Shown here one piece after another: positions 5,100 through 5,184 of a stretch of DNA of 5,184 nucleotides (positions are counted from its first letter, which is position 1; every line of letters begins with the position of its first letter). The notes under the pieces were generated by a model, which saw only the letters and a program-made list of their open reading frames with translations, searched no databases and was not told the DNA's origin. The position numbers were made by a program, and so were the translations under genes. The DNA lies in NCBI GenBank assembly GCA_009649835.1, contig PYCK01000235.1, forward strand, positions 1-5,184, in the 5' to 3' direction. This DNA comes from Candidatus Methanocomedens sp. (GTDB taxonomy: Archaea; Halobacteriota; Methanosarcinia; Methanosarcinales; Methanocomedenaceae).

Positions 5100-5184
5100 T
5101 TATGTTATTCTGAATTTTATCCATACACCCTGAAGTTCTACTTCCCTGATCCACGCCTGGCGCATGGTCACCAGCACGCAGGCA
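5100..5184 (-). CDS. Possible C-terminal end of an unknown protein (partial)
   Basis: I do not recognise it. On the minus strand one frame is open from the window edge to TAA at 5102-5100 and gives 27 residues including MRQAWIREVELQGVWIKFRIT, with a mix of hydrophobic and charged residues that looks protein-like. A second minus-strand frame and a + strand frame are also open over this short stretch, so coding is not proven. If real, the gene runs in the same direction as thiC and ends about 140 bp before it. The inverted repeat at 5052-5073 would then be its 3' signal. Confidence 0.25.
   Translation of the reverse strand, partial: ACVLVTMRQAWIREVELQGVWIKFRIT

Noticed and set aside
1..5184. 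CRISPR array, insertion sequence or defence system
   Set aside because: No regularly spaced repeats, transposase motifs, terminal inverted repeats or recognisable defence domains were found.

Overview
The window looks like a piece of a euryarchaeal chromosome, most likely from a methanogen or ANME-type relative in or near the Methanosarcinales. This is an inference. It rests on a short (426-residue) ThiC-type enzyme with an archaeal-looking C-terminal cysteine motif, AT-rich TATA/BRE-like boxes in front of genes, T-rich tracts after genes, a tRNA gene without an encoded CCA end, and a cytoplasmic solenoid protein ending in a roadblock/LC7-like domain. No rRNA or lineage-specific marker (for example mcr) is present, so the exact lineage is open.

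Layout, left to right. Positions 1-461 hold an acidic gene on the + strand that is broken by two one-base losses and reads coherently only when both are corrected. It runs into two tandem hairpins at 396-452. A tRNA-Val(CAC) gene lies on the minus strand at 476-549, and its promoter region overlaps the end zone of argG. argG (639-1823, minus) is complete and has a 9-bp hairpin after its stop. A 146-bp intergenic region (1824-1969) serves two divergent genes, argG to the left and the solenoid gene to the right, and carries a 14-bp palindrome between the likely promoters. The 539-residue protein at 1970-3589 (+) has about five HEAT-like repeats of 37 residues, a long acidic linker and a roadblock/LC7-like C-terminal domain. 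It converges on a complete thiC-family gene at 3677-4957 (minus), with T-rich tracts for both directions in the 87-bp gap. Upstream of thiC are a ribosome binding site, a TATA box and nested palindromes. The window ends in what may be the last 27 codons of another minus-strand gene.

Function. argG (arginine synthesis) and thiC (pyrimidine moiety of thiamine, or possibly the cobamide lower ligand) are ordinary housekeeping genes in separate transcription units. The tRNA is standard. The solenoid-roadblock protein does not belong to either pathway. By analogy with other roadblock proteins it may be a scaffold or regulator for a small Ras-like GTPase, but no GTPase is encoded here. It is the most interesting protein in the window. 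The broken acidic gene is the most puzzling piece because both lesions are the same change, GAGGAC to GAGAC. I found no CRISPR array, insertion sequence or obvious defence or mobile system.
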